A stretch of 64,000 nt of DNA, from the NCBI RefSeq assembly GCF_965216805.1, contig NZ_CBDCGN010000003.1, positions 1,364,001 through 1,428,000 of the forward strand, given 5' to 3'. This stretch comes from Panacagrimonas sp965216805 (GTDB lineage Bacteria; Pseudomonadota; Gammaproteobacteria; Nevskiales; Nevskiaceae). The notes beneath the pieces were generated by a model that saw nothing but the letters and a program-made list of their open reading frames with translations, did not search any database and was not told where the DNA came from. Both the position numbers and the translations under genes were made by a program. Below are positions 17,120 through 27,100 of the stretch, one piece after another (positions within the stretch are counted from its first letter, which is position 1; every line of letters starts with the position of its first letter).

Positions 17120-20100
17120 ATGGCAAAGCACAAGGTCGACCGCGCGGCTCCCGAAGGCGCGGACGAGGCAGTCCTGAATCTTCAGCAGGTCGACGCACTC
17201 GCCACGTTGAAGAAGAAGATCGAAGAGGGCGTTGAAGAGTCCGAACAGGCTGCCTCAGAGGCCTCCGCCGAACAGGCGCCCGCCCAGGACGCCGAAGAAG
17301 TTTCCAGCGCAGACGCCGCGCTGCTCGCAAGCTCCGACACCGTATTCACCAGCACCGCCAGCCACACCCTGGTCGCCCAGGCCGGTGGCGGCACCACCGG
17401 CGGCGCCAGCGGCCTGCCCGGTTGGGTCGTTCCTGTCACCGCGGCCGGCGTGGGTGTTGCCGCCATCGTGGTGGCTTCCGACAGCGACAGCGGCGGCGGT
17501 GGTGACGGCGGCGGTCAGCCCGTCAACCCCAACGTGCAGTCCGTGACGCCCGACGTCACCACGGTCAACGAGAGCGGCGACGACAACTCGGTCACCTTCA
17601 CCATCCAGACCGATGGCACCGGGGGCGTGGTCAACTTCGAAATCGTTGGTCTTTCGGCTAACGACATCGCCAGCACCAACAACAGCTCTTCCAACAAGAT
17701 CACCGGCACCACCGAAGTCGACGGCAGCGGCCGCGCCTTCGTCACCGTGATCCTGGCGGCTGATGGCGTCACTGAAGGCCCCGAGTCCTTCACCCTCAGC
17801 GTGACCGGAACCGCCGGCTCCGACGCGGTCGTGTCGGCCTCCGTTGCGGTCACCGACACTTCGGTCGGCGATCCCGGTGGTGGCGATCCCGCGGTCGAGA
17901 TCAGTTCCAACGCCGGTGCCGACAACGCGGTGGGCGAAGGCCAGGCCGTCACCTTCGCGTTCGACGCCTCCAACCTGCCGGCAAATGCGAACGTTCAATT
18001 CATCATCTCTGGCAACAATCTGGTCACCGGTGACATCGCTGCCATCTCTGGCCAGAACGGACCGGTCCAGCTCAGCGGCTTCCTGACCACCGACGCCAAC
18101 GGCAACCTGGCGCCGCTGACCATCACCGTCAACAACGACAACGTCGTTGATGGACCGGAAGACCTGACGCTGACTCTGCGCCTGAACGGCGTGACCCTGG
18201 CCACGTCCACGGTCGACATCGTCGATTCCGGCACCACGGTTGATCCGCAGACCAACCTGACCATCACCAGCGTCGATGTCGACGGTTCGGATCTTCCGGC
18301 TGCGCGCCTCACGGGCGACCAGGACATCCGCATTGACTTCACCAACCCTGCGCGCCAGATCGTCGGGTTGGACCTCAACGGCAACGGCGCCATCGCTGCC
18401 GACGGCCGTGAAAACAATCCTGCCAACGCTGACTTCATCGCCGCCCTGGGCGGTGCCGACATCGGCGGCTACGGCATTGTCGATGCCTACTCGCGCAACC
18501 CGCTCAACGCCGGTGGCAATTTCTCCACCCGTGACAACGCCAACAACTTCTACGGCGATATCGACTTCGACGGCACCGGTTTTGACGGTGACGGCGTGTC
18601 CACCGACGGCAACATCTTCCTAGGCGGCTTCGGCGCCGACACCGCACTCGGCGGCATCGGCAACGACTTCCTCACCGGCGGCGGCGTAGGCCCCTTGGCG
18701 GGCGGCGGTGGCGATGTGCTGTCCGGCGGCCGTAACGGCGACTTCTTTTTCGGCGAAGGCTCGCTGCTGAGCAGCGTCGACGGCGACGCTCTGTTCGTCA
18801 ACGGTGGCTCCACCTCCGACGATCTGGCGGCCGGAAACAACTCTGCGCAGGACAGCGACATGTTCCTGGGCGAGTTCTCCGACGACGACGAGCCCATCGT
18901 GGTGCGCCTGACCGGCCAGCCAGGTTCGGGCACGTCTTCCACCACCGGTGAAGACGGCCGCATCATCTCCGACAACGGCATCAGCATCGAGATCGACGAG
19001 ATCGAGCACTACGATGCCTCGGGCAACCTCTATGGCTTCCTCGATGGCGTCGACGTCATCGTCGGTGGTCGTCAGGCCTTCGAAGAAACCCACACCATCG
19101 GCGAGCAGAACTACGGTATCGGCTCCTCGGCGCAGCACGACATCCTGGGTTCAGACGCCAACAACATCCTGATCGGCGGATTTGACAACGACATCATCGA
19201 CGGTGCTGACGGCAACGACATCCTGTTCGGTGGTCGCTTCGACTTCCTGAACAACCGCGGCTTCGTGCCCAACCCCAATCTGCAGAACATCGTCAACAAC
19301 GGCATCGACACCCTGCTGGGTGGCGATGACGACGACAGCATCGTGTTCGAGGCGGACGGCGGCACCATCCGCGGCGATAGTGACAACCGCGTCGTGGAGG
19401 CCCAGGCCGCCACCGGCGACACCCTGTACCTGACCGAATACGGCCTCGGCCGCAACCCGGACGACAACAGCCCGGTCGCAGCCGAAGACATCACCGACGA
19501 CGGCGTGCTGCGCTTCGACCTGCAGGCCGGTGACGTTGCCGGTAGTGCCCAGGGCGCTGGCATCCAGGGTTATCGCGGCTACGGCGGCGCCGATGTCGGC
19601 TTCACTGCCGACCAGAGCAACTACAGCGCTGGCGGCTTCCGCGTCGACGTCACCTTGATGGAGAACTTCATCGCCACCGGTCTCGGTGCGGCGGACTACC
19701 GTGCGGCGGGCAGCAACACGCCAGAACTCGGCTTCAACAATCAGCAGAACGTCTTCCAGTACGACGGCGATCTCGATATCCGCGGCAGCGACGAGACCAA
19801 CGTTCTCTACAGCAGCTCGGGCGACGACACCATCGAAGGCCGTGAAGGCGATGACTTCATGTCCGGCGGCACCGGCAACGACGACTTCATCTTCAATCTG
19901 TTTGCTGGTGATCTCGGCGAAGGCGGCGACGGCGTGGACGTGGTCCACCGCCAGACCAATGCCGGCCTGAACCTGTGGGCGCGTGACGAGGACGGCAACG
20001 GCCTGTTCGAGCAGGACTTCAACGCCGAAGACGGCACGCTTACCACGGTCACCAACCTGAGCATCGACTTCACCGGCACCGCGTTCGAAAACCCGCCGCT

Positions 20101-23100
20101 GGCGCTGAACACCTTTGAAGTGACCATCGGTACTGAGCGTTACACCGCCGACCTGGGTGGCGCGGTGTACGCGACGCTGCAGGACCTGGCCGACACTATC
20201 GCCGCCAACCTGGTCGATCCGGACGGCAACCCCGACCCGAATGTCTCGGTGCGCGTGGAAGGCAACAGCATCGTCATCGAGGACAACCCCGGCGAAGGCA
20301 TCCAGGGTCGCGAGTTCCAGGCCGACTTTGACGGCTATCTGGTCGATCCGGTCAACGTCAACAACGTCATCCTGCTCACCCAGCCCACCGCCAACGTCGT
20401 TCAGGATCTGGATCAGGATCGCCTGATCTACCAGTCCTACGAGGACCGCTTCGACGGCGAGCGCACCAACGACGATACCCAGAACGGCTCGCTCATCTCG
20501 CTGGGCCTCGATGCCTATGCAGAAGACTTGGTCGCGTTCTTCGGTGAAGACGGCACCCGCCTGGCCGAAGACCAGATCTACACCGTTGCCTTCAACAACC
20601 TCACCACCCAGGACACCGTGGTCATCACCGTCAACGGTGTGGACTACACCCTGACCGTGGGCCGCTTCCAGGACGGCAGCATCGTTGCCGGGGAAGACAC
20701 CGCCAGCGGCGCGACCCAGGCCGCGATCCAAACCGCGTTTCTTACCCGACTGGCCGGCTTCATCCAGGCCTTCAACGACACCGACACCGCCGCCGGCGAA
20801 GTCAATGCCACCTACGTCGGCGACGGCGCAACCATTGCCCTGTCGCAGACCAGCTACATCGGTGAAGAAACGGTCTTCATGCAGGAGCCGACCGTCGAGA
20901 TCACCAACACCTCCGGCGGCCAGCCCGCCACGGCACTGGTGACCAACTTCTCCGAGCACGAGGTGTTCCTGCTCGGCTTCGACGGTCGCAACAACAACCT
21001 GAACGAAGAGAACGTGCTGTTCTGGGGTGATACCGAGATCAGCCGCGCCATCTTCGAGACGGCCGACAACGCCGGCGACACCTTGGTCGGGACCGATGCC
21101 GTGGTCATCGACAACAACGTCTCCGACCTCGACAGCAACGGTGCCGCCACCGGTAACACGCCGGCAACCGGCTTCACCGCCGCGTTTGTGAATATCAACA
21201 CCAACGCTCCGCTGTCCGGCGTCAACAACTACACCGTCCACGGTGACGACCAGTTCTTCGCCGGCGACGGCGATGACACCATCACCACCGGCACCGGCGA
21301 CGACCGCGTGATCGTCGGTCGTGGCATGGACAGCGCCAACGGCGGTATCGATCTGTTCTCGGTGCGCATCGAGTCTGACCCGCTGGGCCAGTTCCGCGTC
21401 ATCGAACTGAACCTGTTCGAGGCCATTGCCCTGCGTGATGCCACCTCGGTGGCGGACGTACCGCAGCAGGTGCTGGACCGTGCCCCCGACATGGCCGAGT
21501 TTGTGCCCGGTTCGCTGTTGCCCATCCAGCAGACCGAGACCGGCTCCGGCCTGGCCGGCCTGGACGCGGTCGAAGGTCTGATCGCCTTCAGCGACGTGCT
21601 GCAAGCTCAGCAGGCAGACTTCGCCCCGGGCAGCACCTTCACGGTGGCGATCACCGACGGCGACTTCGTCTTTAACAGCGACCGTGTCTTCGAGCTGCGC
21701 ACCGGCGGTTCCGGTGAAGTTCGCGTGTTCGAAAACGGCGTGCAGACTGGCACCACCGACTTCCAGGAGTTCGAAGCGGTTCGCACCATCTCCGGCACCG
21801 GCCGCGCCGATGCCAGCGGTGGACAGGGTCGCGACACGCTGGACCTGTCCGTCATCTCCGACACCCTCAGCCCGATCCCGGGCAGCATCGGTGTGCTCTA
21901 CAACCTCAGCGCCAATAACTACGACACCGACGGTGGGACCGCTCGACAGTTGGAGCGTGAAGACATCGACGGCGGCATGTTGCCGACGTTGCCCCCCCAG
22001 ACGTTCTTGGCTGGTCAGATTCGCTACAGCTCGGACGACCAGATTGTTGCCGATCGCGCGCAAGGCGGTGATTTTGAGCAGGTCTACGGTCTGCGGGTTG
22101 ACGGCGTCGAGAACGTCACCACTGGCAATGGCAATGACATTGTCATCGTTGACGAAGGCCACTCCAACAAGGACAACGTCTTCATGATGGGCGCGGGCTC
22201 TGACCGCGTTATCTACTTCGAGCAGTACGGTGATGGGGTGCCCGTCGGCGGCAACGGCAACTCGCAGGTCGACGAAACCACCGACTTCCGCGTCATCGTT
22301 GGCGCCTTCGCCGCTGATCCGGCGATCACTCACTTCGTCGAGCAGACCGTCGGTAACAACGGTCAGACCGAGGCGACTGACACGCTGATGGGCGTGCAGG
22401 CCATCACTTTGGATGGGCAGTCCGCGCGCAGCATTCGCGAGGCCGACTTCATCGACCTGATGAACCTCAATGGCGGCGTGGTCAACTATCTGGATGGCTC
22501 TGGTACGCATCCATACGATGACCAGCCGGCCTTCCCGTTTGCGCCGGAATCGGTGTACGACGCGGCTGGCAACTTCCTGCTGACCATCGAGAACATCAAC
22601 GAACTCGAGAACGTCGACGGCTCGGCCGGCAACGACACCGTGCTGGTGGCCGATGCCAGTGTCATGGCCAACTCCACCACCAGCCCCCGCAACGACATCA
22701 TCCTGGGCATCGACCAAGACTCGGTCCTGCCCACGCTGACCTGGATCGAGTTCGACGAGCCGCTTGCTCAGCGCGATATCTTCAACAACGTCGGTCAGTT
22801 CACCTTCGACCTGATGGGTGGCAGCGACTTGGTCGATTACAGCGACGCAGGTGACAACATCTCGCTCGCCGTGACCCGCGGCACCAACGTGCCGCAGTTC
22901 GTGATCGTCGATGCCAGCGGCATGGCGACCTTCGACCGTGATGCTTTCGTCATGACCGGCTCGACCAACGACCGCGTCGACCAGCTCGACAGCGTTGAAC
23001 AGGTCATCGCCTCGCAAGGCGATTCGATTCTGGACCTCACCGGCCTGCAGCTCCTGGCCGGCGAGCAGAACTTCCAGATCGTCTACGGTGGCGTCAACCC

Positions 23101-25342
23101 GGCGCTGAACAACAACGCCATCGACCGCCAGGGCTACGACGTCAACGTCAACGTGGGCCAGGCCAACGGCGCATCGACCAACGTGCGCACCTACGGCGAG
23201 TACCGCGATCTCAGCGCCGCGACCAGCTTCACCGATACGCAGCTGGGCAGCACCACCGTCGATGAAGTCACCGCTGCTTGGAATCGCATCGAAGGCGGTA
23301 ACAACGACGAGCGGGTGCTGGTCGGTGGCGATGGTTCCGAAGCGGTGGTTGCCCGTCTGGCTGAAGACATGAGCTTCAACCTGCGTGGCAGCCGTGTCAC
23401 CGGCACCATCGGTCAGGGCAACTCCGTGCAATACGGCGGCTACGACCTGCAGGCTGGCGGCGTTACCGTCACCCTGGACAACACCACGGCATTCGATCCG
23501 ACCGCCATGGGCCCGACCGGCTTCTTCGAGCTGAGCGCAACCTTCCGCGATCTGGACGGCGTCGCGATTCCCGGTTCGATGCACATGATCACCGGCAACA
23601 CGCAGGACAACCAGGATGCGGCGGGTCAGCTGCTGATCGAAGGTGCCGTCAGCGGTAACGACATCATCAGCCTGACCAACCTGCTCGATGGTTCCACGGT
23701 GGTGGTCGGTGCAACCGGCGTCGGCGGCAGCGGCGAAATCCGCGTGATCCAGGCCGGCACTCCGGACGACGACGGCAACCCTGTCGACAATATCGTCGTG
23801 TTCACAGGGTTCGAGCAGTTGATGGACGACGGCACTTCCAACAACGCTTACGTGTTTGCCAACTTGGCGACGGCGGCCTTGACCCTGGATCTGCTCGATG
23901 CCGCGGGTGTCAACGACCACGACGCCATCGTGGTCAACAACTCGGTCTTCGACGGCGCTGGCATGGGCTTCAACGGCGCAGGTCTGGATACCATCGATCT
24001 CGCCCTGATCAACACGGCGACCGGCGGTTTCAACTTCGACTTCGACGTGCTCGACGTCACCGGAGTGACCCGCCCGAACCTCACACTGATCGGCACTTCG
24101 GCCGGCGATCCTCCGCAGTACGACGCCCTCCTGCCGGTCCTGGGTCTGTTCCCCATGGGCGACGGCATGACCGACGAGCTGGTGGTGGGTGACCTCGCCC
24201 TGATCGATAACTTCAGTGAGTTCGAATCGCTGGTGGTGACTGAGGCCACCGTGGCCAACGGCAACACCATCGTGGTCGACATCGACAACGGGCAGGTCCT
24301 TCAGGGTTCGACCACCGTCGGCTTTACCGGGCCTTTGTTGGCCTTCAGCGCAACGGGTCTGATCGGTGAAACCTTCCCCATCGGCAGCAGCTACGTGCCG
24401 ACGGTGAATGCCGCCATCAACGTGTCCGTGATTGATACCGGCGCAGCGGGAATCCTGCTTGCCGGTGGTAACGGCGATGACAGCCTCAGCGGCGGCGGCG
24501 GTGACGACATCATCTTCGGCGGCGCCGGCGCGGATGCGCTGGACGGCGGCATCCAGTCGGAGGTGGTTTCCTACACCCTCGATTTGGGAACGATCATTGT
24601 CGACGGTGAAGGCGTATTCCTCGGAGGAGTCGATCTAGGCTTCGATGTCGGCGATATCGTGCTCGGCTCGGAAGTTCTGGACGGACCTGCTGGAGCTATC
24701 GAAGTCGCACGCGTTTCGATCAACGAGGCGATCGTTCGACTTTGGAATTCCGGCGCGGCCGTGTTCAATAACGTTGCCTTCGACGACGTGATCGACATCG
24801 AAACCGACAATAACGGTCAGAGTCTTATCGTCACATTCGACCCGGCAGCGGGCGATCAGGCGGGCGCAGGTCTTGCGCCGGGTCTGGTTGTCAACGACAA
24901 CAGCGATGCTGGCACGGTCGTGGCTGCCTTTGCGGATGGCGAAGACACCTTTGCCTACACCGATGCAGGCGAATCGACGGCCGATTCCACCGACGTGATC
25001 AGCAATTTCTCGATCAACGACGGTGTGGTGTTGGTTGACGACACGCTGGACTTCAGTGTGCTGTCTACCTTGACCGGCCTTGCGGGTGGCACGGTGACCT
25101 CCACCGCCACAGAGTTCGCCAACCTGCAGGCGTTCTTCGCAGCGGCGGATGCGGCCTTCACGGGTGGCGGCGTCGACATCGACGTGTTCGCCGGGTCGGA
25201 TGGCACCAACGGCTTCGCGGCTGTGGATGCCGATGGCGATGGCCTGTGGAACGCCGATAACGACATGGTGATCGTGCTGGCCGGGTTTGATGGCGCTGGT
25301 ATCGCGAACTTCGACATCGACAACGTGAACTTCACGCCGTAA
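17120..25342 (+). CDS. 2740-residue type I secreted RTX/Calx-beta-like surface protein (adhesin or S-layer-like)
   Basis: This very large, Asp/Gly/Asn-rich, almost Cys-free protein directly follows a complete type I secretion system and is its likely substrate. Residues 1-85 are charged. Residues 98-119 form a hydrophobic Gly/Ala segment containing TAAG at 107-110, followed by a Gly/Asp/Ser linker. Residues 136-380 contain two Calx-beta-like domains (AADGVTEGPESFTL and NDNVVDGPEDLTL). RTX-type GGxGxDxI clusters are scattered near 500-560, 677-705, 897-926, 1375-1410 and 2447-2477 rather than forming one C-terminal block. Residues 980-1300 contain two related beta-rich units (FEVTIGTERYTADL; VVITVNGVDYTLTV). 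The C-terminus, ending DIDNVNFTP, has no anchor and is the expected uncleaved secretion signal region. Whether it is an adhesin, S-layer or biofilm protein cannot be decided from sequence. Confidence 0.85.
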   Translation: MAKHKVDRAAPEGADEAVLNLQQVDALATLKKKIEEGVEESEQAASEASAEQAPAQDAEEVSSADAALLASSDTVFTSTASHTLVAQAGGGTTGGASGLPGWVVPVTAAGVGVAAIVVASDSDSGGGGDGGGQPVNPNVQSVTPDVTTVNESGDDNSVTFTIQTDGTGGVVNFEIVGLSANDIASTNNSSSNKITGTTEVDGSGRAFVTVILAADGVTEGPESFTLSVTGTAGSDAVVSASVAVTDTSVGDPGGGDPAVEISSNAGADNAVGEGQAVTFAFDASNLPANANVQFIISGNNLVTGDIAAISGQNGPVQLSGFLTTDANGNLAPLTITVNNDNVVDGPEDLTLTLRLNGVTLATSTVDIVDSGTTVDPQTNLTITSVDVDGSDLPAARLTGDQDIRIDFTNPARQIVGLDLNGNGAIAADGRENNPANADFIAALGGADIGGYGIVDAYSRNPLNAGGNFSTRDNANNFYGDIDFDGTGFDGDGVSTDGNIFLGGFGADTALGGIGNDFLTGGGVGPLAGGGGDVLSGGRNGDFFFGEGSLLSSVDGDALFVNGGSTSDDLAAGNNSAQDSDMFLGEFSDDDEPIVVRLTGQPGSGTSSTTGEDGRIISDNGISIEIDEIEHYDASGNLYGFLDGVDVIVGGRQAFEETHTIGEQNYGIGSSAQHDILGSDANNILIGGFDNDIIDGADGNDILFGGRFDFLNNRGFVPNPNLQNIVNNGIDTLLGGDDDDSIVFEADGGTIRGDSDNRVVEAQAATGDTLYLTEYGLGRNPDDNSPVAAEDITDDGVLRFDLQAGDVAGSAQGAGIQGYRGYGGADVGFTADQSNYSAGGFRVDVTLMENFIATGLGAADYRAAGSNTPELGFNNQQNVFQYDGDLDIRGSDETNVLYSSSGDDTIEGREGDDFMSGGTGNDDFIFNLFAGDLGEGGDGVDVVHRQTNAGLNLWARDEDGNGLFEQDFNAEDGTLTTVTNLSIDFTGTAFENPPLALNTFEVTIGTERYTADLGGAVYATLQDLADTIAANLVDPDGNPDPNVSVRVEGNSIVIEDNPGEGIQGREFQADFDGYLVDPVNVNNVILLTQPTANVVQDLDQDRLIYQSYEDRFDGERTNDDTQNGSLISLGLDAYAEDLVAFFGEDGTRLAEDQIYTVAFNNLTTQDTVVITVNGVDYTLTVGRFQDGSIVAGEDTASGATQAAIQTAFLTRLAGFIQAFNDTDTAAGEVNATYVGDGATIALSQTSYIGEETVFMQEPTVEITNTSGGQPATALVTNFSEHEVFLLGFDGRNNNLNEENVLFWGDTEISRAIFETADNAGDTLVGTDAVVIDNNVSDLDSNGAATGNTPATGFTAAFVNINTNAPLSGVNNYTVHGDDQFFAGDGDDTITTGTGDDRVIVGRGMDSANGGIDLFSVRIESDPLGQFRVIELNLFEAIALRDATSVADVPQQVLDRAPDMAEFVPGSLLPIQQTETGSGLAGLDAVEGLIAFSDVLQAQQADFAPGSTFTVAITDGDFVFNSDRVFELRTGGSGEVRVFENGVQTGTTDFQEFEAVRTISGTGRADASGGQGRDTLDLSVISDTLSPIPGSIGVLYNLSANNYDTDGGTARQLEREDIDGGMLPTLPPQTFLAGQIRYSSDDQIVADRAQGGDFEQVYGLRVDGVENVTTGNGNDIVIVDEGHSNKDNVFMMGAGSDRVIYFEQYGDGVPVGGNGNSQVDETTDFRVIVGAFAADPAITHFVEQTVGNNGQTEATDTLMGVQAITLDGQSARSIREADFIDLMNLNGGVVNYLDGSGTHPYDDQPAFPFAPESVYDAAGNFLLTIENINELENVDGSAGNDTVLVADASVMANSTTSPRNDIILGIDQDSVLPTLTWIEFDEPLAQRDIFNNVGQFTFDLMGGSDLVDYSDAGDNISLAVTRGTNVPQFVIVDASGMATFDRDAFVMTGSTNDRVDQLDSVEQVIASQGDSILDLTGLQLLAGEQNFQIVYGGVNPALNNNAIDRQGYDVNVNVGQANGASTNVRTYGEYRDLSAATSFTDTQLGSTTVDEVTAAWNRIEGGNNDERVLVGGDGSEAVVARLAEDMSFNLRGSRVTGTIGQGNSVQYGGYDLQAGGVTVTLDNTTAFDPTAMGPTGFFELSATFRDLDGVAIPGSMHMITGNTQDNQDAAGQLLIEGAVSGNDIISLTNLLDGSTVVVGATGVGGSGEIRVIQAGTPDDDGNPVDNIVVFTGFEQLMDDGTSNNAYVFANLATAALTLDLLDAAGVNDHDAIVVNNSVFDGAGMGFNGAGLDTIDLALINTATGGFNFDFDVLDVTGVTRPNLTLIGTSAGDPPQYDALLPVLGLFPMGDGMTDELVVGDLALIDNFSEFESLVVTEATVANGNTIVVDIDNGQVLQGSTTVGFTGPLLAFSATGLIGETFPIGSSYVPTVNAAINVSVIDTGAAGILLAGGNGDDSLSGGGGDDIIFGGAGADALDGGIQSEVVSYTLDLGTIIVDGEGVFLGGVDLGFDVGDIVLGSEVLDGPAGAIEVARVSINEAIVRLWNSGAAVFNNVAFDDVIDIETDNNGQSLIVTFDPAAGDQAGAGLAPGLVVNDNSDAGTVVAAFADGEDTFAYTDAGESTADSTDVISNFSINDGVVLVDDTLDFSVLSTLTGLAGGTVTSTATEFANLQAFFAAADAAFTGGGVDIDVFAGSDGTNGFAAVDADGDGLWNADNDMVIVLAGFDGAGIANFDIDNVNFTP

Positions 25343-25355
25343 TCAGCCAACTTAG

Positions 25356-25550
25356 GGTGGGCAAACGGATGCTCGTTTGCCCACCGGCTTGAAGCTATCG
25401 ATCAGGCCGACAAAACCCTATAAAAGTGAGTTGCACCCATTGCCCCCGCCTAATCCGCGGGGGCAATTTTGCTTATGGAGACAGTTGAGAAGACGCTGCC
25501 AGGGGCGCAGTCATGGCGCAGTCATCGAGCGTAGCTGTGGCTAGAGCGCG
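25356..25550. repeat. composite repeat copy 0 (box II and box III)
   Basis: It begins right after the giant gene with a 12-bp perfect hairpin: GGTGGGCAAACG, loop of 6, CGTTTGCCCACC (25356-25385). Next come CGGCTTGAAGC and the terminator-like stem at 25439-25470; together these are box II. Box III, a CAGTCATcGAGCGTAGCTGT sequence, lies at 25516-25550. Further copies occur at 25603, 26402, 27527, 27826 and 29656. The rest of the gap 25343-25884 holds no gene that I recognise. Confidence 0.75.
25439..25470 (+). terminator. Rho-independent terminator after the giant gene
   Basis: An 11-bp stem (ATTGCCCCCGC / GCGGGGGCAAT) with a 7-base loop is followed by a run of T. It lies about 100 bases after the stop codon and forms the 3' end of box II of the local composite repeat. 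Degenerate versions of the same stem recur near 26573, 27984 and 29737. Confidence 0.7.
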
Positions 25551-25602
25551 TTCTAGTTAGTTGCATACATATCCGCAGGAAGCGAAATGGTGTGCGCGCT
25601 CT

Positions 25603-25843
25603 GGAATTACGGTGACAGTGGAATTACGGTGACAGGATACTAAGTCCCCTATTTCTCACCTTAATTTCTTCGGAGATTGGTGGGATCGGGCGCGATAGCC
25701 GTTGTTGATTTTGCAAGCGGCTTGTTGCGCGCCCACCGGCTTGAAGCTAATGGTCAAGCCTTGCATCTTGTTCATGGAGAGGGTTAAGAATGACGGCAAT
25801 GGGAGGCGCAGTCATTGAGCTTAGCTGTGATGAGGCGCAAGAC
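25603..25843. repeat. composite repeat copy 1 (box I, partial box II, box III)
   Basis: Two overlapping GGAATTACGGTGACAG motifs (25603 and 25620) start box I, which runs to about 25740 and ends GCCCACCGGCTTGAAGC. A truncated box II follows, then box III at 25805-25843 (GCAGTCATTGAGCTTAGCTG). Bases 25621-25748 align without gaps to 26401-26528 with only about a dozen differences. Confidence 0.75.
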
Positions 25844-25884
25844 TCCTTAAAATCCGGCCTCTTCCGCCGCAGAGGTTCACGACC

Positions 25885-26154
25885 ATGCCTGTGATCGCCA
25901 TGTTCTACGGCATCATCGTCCGCATGTACTTCATGGACGTGGATCAGCACAAACGGCCGCACATTCATGAGCAGTATGCCGATGACGCGGCGGTGTTCGC
26001 GCTGGATGATGGTGAACTGCTGGCCGGCGCGCTGCCGTCGAAGCAGACCCGGCTGGTGCTGGCTTGGATGGAGCTGCATCACGATGAGTTGGTGGCGGAC
26101 TGGGCGCTTGCTGTCAAGGGCGAGGCGCCGTTCCGGATCGAGCCGCTGAGGTAA
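25885..26154 (+). CDS. DUF4160-domain protein
   Basis: This 89-residue protein fits the DUF4160 family. The core is MFYGIIVRMYFMDVDQHKRP, then HIHEQYADDAAVF, then a helix with HHDELVADW. In many genomes DUF4160 genes sit directly before a DUF2442 gene, as here (stop and next start 2 bases apart). The pair is often listed with toxin-antitoxin-like accessory genes, but no activity is established. It lies between two copies of the composite repeat. Confidence 0.8.
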   Translation: MPVIAMFYGIIVRMYFMDVDQHKRPHIHEQYADDAAVFALDDGELLAGALPSKQTRLVLAWMELHHDELVADWALAVKGEAPFRIEPLR

Positions 26155-26156
26155 GA

Positions 26157-26390
26157 ATGAATCCCCGAATAAAGTCGGCGCAGGCTCTGTCCGGTCACCG
26201 TCTCGACGTTGAATTCGTGAACGGCGAGCGCAGAATCTTTGATGCGTCCCCGTATCTCGATGTCGGTGTCTTTCGCGCGCTGCGCGACCCGGCGATTTTC
26301 GCCGGAGTCGTGGTCGTGAACGGCGCCATTCAATGGCCCGGCGAGATCGATCTGAGCTGGGACACGGTCTATCTGCGCTCGGCTGCGTAA
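26157..26390 (+). CDS. DUF2442-domain protein
   Basis: This 77-residue protein shows the DUF2442 pattern: a strand-rich core with FVNGERRIFD, then DPAIFAGVVVVNGAIQWPGE, then IDLSWDTVYL. It is the usual partner of the DUF4160 protein encoded immediately upstream and is probably co-translated. Its function is unknown; a DNA-binding or antitoxin-like role is only a guess from the context of such pairs. Confidence 0.8.
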   Translation: MNPRIKSAQALSGHRLDVEFVNGERRIFDASPYLDVGVFRALRDPAIFAGVVVVNGAIQWPGEIDLSWDTVYLRSAA

Positions 26391-26401
26391 TAAACCGCGC
26401 A

Positions 26402-26610
26402 AATTACGGTGACAGGATAATAAGTCCCCTATTTCTCACCCCTATTTCCTCGGAGATTGGTCGGCTCGGGCGCGATAGCCGGTGTTGGTTTTGCAATCCG
26501 CTTGTCGCTCGCCCACCGGCTTGAAGCCGCTAATCAAGCCGTCAAGAGCCCGTGACAAAAGTGAGTTGTGCCCATTGCTCCCGCCTAAACCACGGCGGCA
26601 ATTTTGTGGG
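26402..26610. repeat. composite repeat copy 2 (boxes I and II)
   Basis: Box I (AATTACGGTGACAGGATAAT onward) spans about 26402-26512 and passes into box II, which ends with a weakened stem (ATTGC...GGCGGCAAT) followed by TTTG at about 26573-26606. It sits between the DUF2442 gene and the coiled-coil gene. Confidence 0.75.
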
Positions 26611-26721
26611 GGTTCAATGGGTCAGACTCCAAATAGAAGAGGCGATTTGGTCGGTGCCACTGCAAGGCGCAGACGTAACGCTCTGCGATGTCTGACATAC
26701 TTGCGCGGACCTGGAGATCGC

Positions 26722-26982
26722 ATGAGCGACGAACCGACGAAGGTTGAGAAGGTTGAGAATCTGGTGCTGGAGCTTCTTCGCTACATCCCTGGACGTATCG
26801 ACCGTGTTGCGGAGGACGTTTCAGAACTCAAGGCCCGCACGAATAGAGTCGAAACCGAAATTTCGCTGATGCGTAGAGAGATGGCGGGTCTACACGAAGA
26901 TTTTGCAGGCCTGTCTGGTCGTGTAGACCGCCTCGGCTCGCGAATCGACCGCATCGAGCAGCGGTTGGAACTGGCGGGCTAG
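26722..26982 (+). CDS. small coiled-coil protein of unknown function
   Basis: This is an 86-residue, strongly charged protein. It starts MSDEPTKVEKVENLVLELL and continues with heptad-like repeats (LKARTNRVETEISLMRREM; LSGRVDRLGSRIDRIEQRL), predicting one long coiled coil. Similar short proteins occur widely in accessory regions of proteobacteria without known function. The frame is open upstream to 26482, but that part overlaps repeat DNA. The ATG at 26722 follows CTGGAGATCGC. No partner gene is obvious. Confidence 0.6.
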   Translation: MSDEPTKVEKVENLVLELLRYIPGRIDRVAEDVSELKARTNRVETEISLMRREMAGLHEDFAGLSGRVDRLGSRIDRIEQRLELAG

Positions 26983-27100
26983 TTCACATTGCCCGGTTCG
27001 CCACCCTGCACATTGCGGTCATGGGGTTAAACATCGTGGAAAAGGGCGGCTCCAGCGACCAGCGCGTACGATACCGTCCATGTTCAGCGCTCGATTTCAG

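Noticed and set aside
19151..23920. Long minus-strand open frame (over 1500 codons) opposite the giant secreted protein gene
   Set aside because: Its composition is the reverse complement of Asp/Gly/Thr repeat codons. The plus-strand protein has clear domains, secretion context and promoter.
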